From an uncultured Collinsella sp. (GTDB taxonomy: Bacteria > Actinomycetota > Coriobacteriia > Coriobacteriales > Coriobacteriaceae), in the NCBI GenBank assembly GCA_905204635.1, contig CAJLAN010000115.1, positions 1 through 5,882 of the forward strand: a DNA stretch of 5,882 bases, in the 5' to 3' direction. Each line of letters begins with the position of its first letter. Within the stretch, counting starts at the first letter, position 1. Shown here piece after piece: positions 5,563 through 5,882 of this stretch. Below the pieces are notes generated by a model that was not told the DNA's origin, did not search any database, and was given only the letters and a program-made list of their open reading frames with translations. Made by a program: the position numbers and the translations under genes.

Positions 5563-5882
5563 TTACTTGGCACGGCCCTCCTCATAGCGCTCGACCAGCT
5601 TGGCCTGAACGTCATAAGGCACCTGCTCATAGCCGGCGGGCTTCATGGTAAAGTCGCCCGTGCCGCGCGTGATAGAGCGCAGACGCGTCGAATAATCCGT
5701 CAGCTCGGCCAACGGCGCCTGGGCAATGACCACGGTATCGCCGCGCTCATCGGTCTCCATACCCGTCACGCGACCGCGCGAGGCCGAGATGTCTCCCATC
5801 ACGGCGCCGGCGTAGCTCTCGGGGATAGTCACCGTGATTTCCTCGATGGGCTCCAGCACCACCGGGTCGGCGTCGGCGCATG
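5563..5882 (-). CDS. Elongation factor G-like GTPase, C-terminal fragment (start outside window)
   Basis: Only the last 105 complete codons are present; the reading frame runs off the right edge. The sequence matches EF-G domain V: ADPVVLEPIEEITV opens the domain as in EF-G (ADPVLLEPI), then YAGAVMGDISASRGRVTGME, then APLAEL with YSTRLRSITRGTGDFTM, ending in YEQVP and a short basic tail. In canonical EF-G the corresponding segment reads LRSxTQGRATYTM; the ITRGTGDFTM version and the Tyr-Asp-Val-Gln tail suggest a paralogue (EF-G2-type) rather than the main translocase, but this cannot be settled from the fragment. The family normally drives GTP-dependent translocation or recycling on the ribosome. 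An internal GTG at 5862 is not the start, since homologous sequence continues upstream of it. The gene converges on the nuclease and shares its terminator region. Confidence 0.85.
   Translation of the reverse strand, partial: CADADPVVLEPIEEITVTIPESYAGAVMGDISASRGRVTGMETDERGDTVVIAQAPLAELTDYSTRLRSITRGTGDFTMKPAGYEQVPYDVQAKLVERYEEGRAK

Overview
The window looks like a chromosomal segment from a GC-rich Gram-positive anaerobe. Protein style and codon preference suggest a Coriobacteriia member, Collinsella-like. That placement is an inference from sequence character; no rRNA or marker gene is present to confirm it. No mobile element, CRISPR array, tRNA or rRNA gene was seen.

Layout. (1) Positions 12-2903, minus strand: a two-gene sugar operon. 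The first gene is a fructose-family phosphotransferase (PTS) permease with fused EIIB and EIIC domains. After a 144-nt, strongly structured intercistronic gap comes a GatZ/KbaZ-like protein of D-tagatose-bisphosphate / sugar-phosphate metabolism. The operon may continue beyond the left edge. (2) Positions 2904-3318: a 415-bp divergent intergenic region with a plausible promoter for the PTS operon and several inverted and direct repeats that are operator candidates. (3) Positions 3319-4329, plus strand: a LacI-family repressor starting at GTG behind a strong ribosome-binding site, probably the local regulator of the divergent operon. (4) Positions 4449-5432, plus strand: an exported or membrane-anchored DNA/RNA non-specific endonuclease of the beta-beta-alpha-metal type with a long acidic/serine-rich linker. 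(5) Positions 5498-5529: a hairpin plus T-run serving as terminator between convergent genes. (6) Positions 5563-5882, minus strand: the C-terminal end (domain V) of an elongation-factor-G-like GTPase whose start lies outside the window.

How the parts work together. The permease would import and phosphorylate a ketohexose or related sugar using HPr and an EIIA encoded elsewhere. The GatZ-like protein would act on the resulting sugar phosphate, and the LacI protein would shut the operon off until an inducer appears. The substrate cannot be read from the sequence; tagatose, fructose or another hexose or hexitol are all possible. The nuclease and the EF-G-like gene appear to be separate transcription units.

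The window is mostly ordinary. The item most worth a second look is the intercistronic RNA between the permease and the GatZ-like gene: a perfect 13-bp stem whose loop is exactly complementary over 10 nt to a downstream segment, followed by a third GC-only helix just before the ribosome-binding site.
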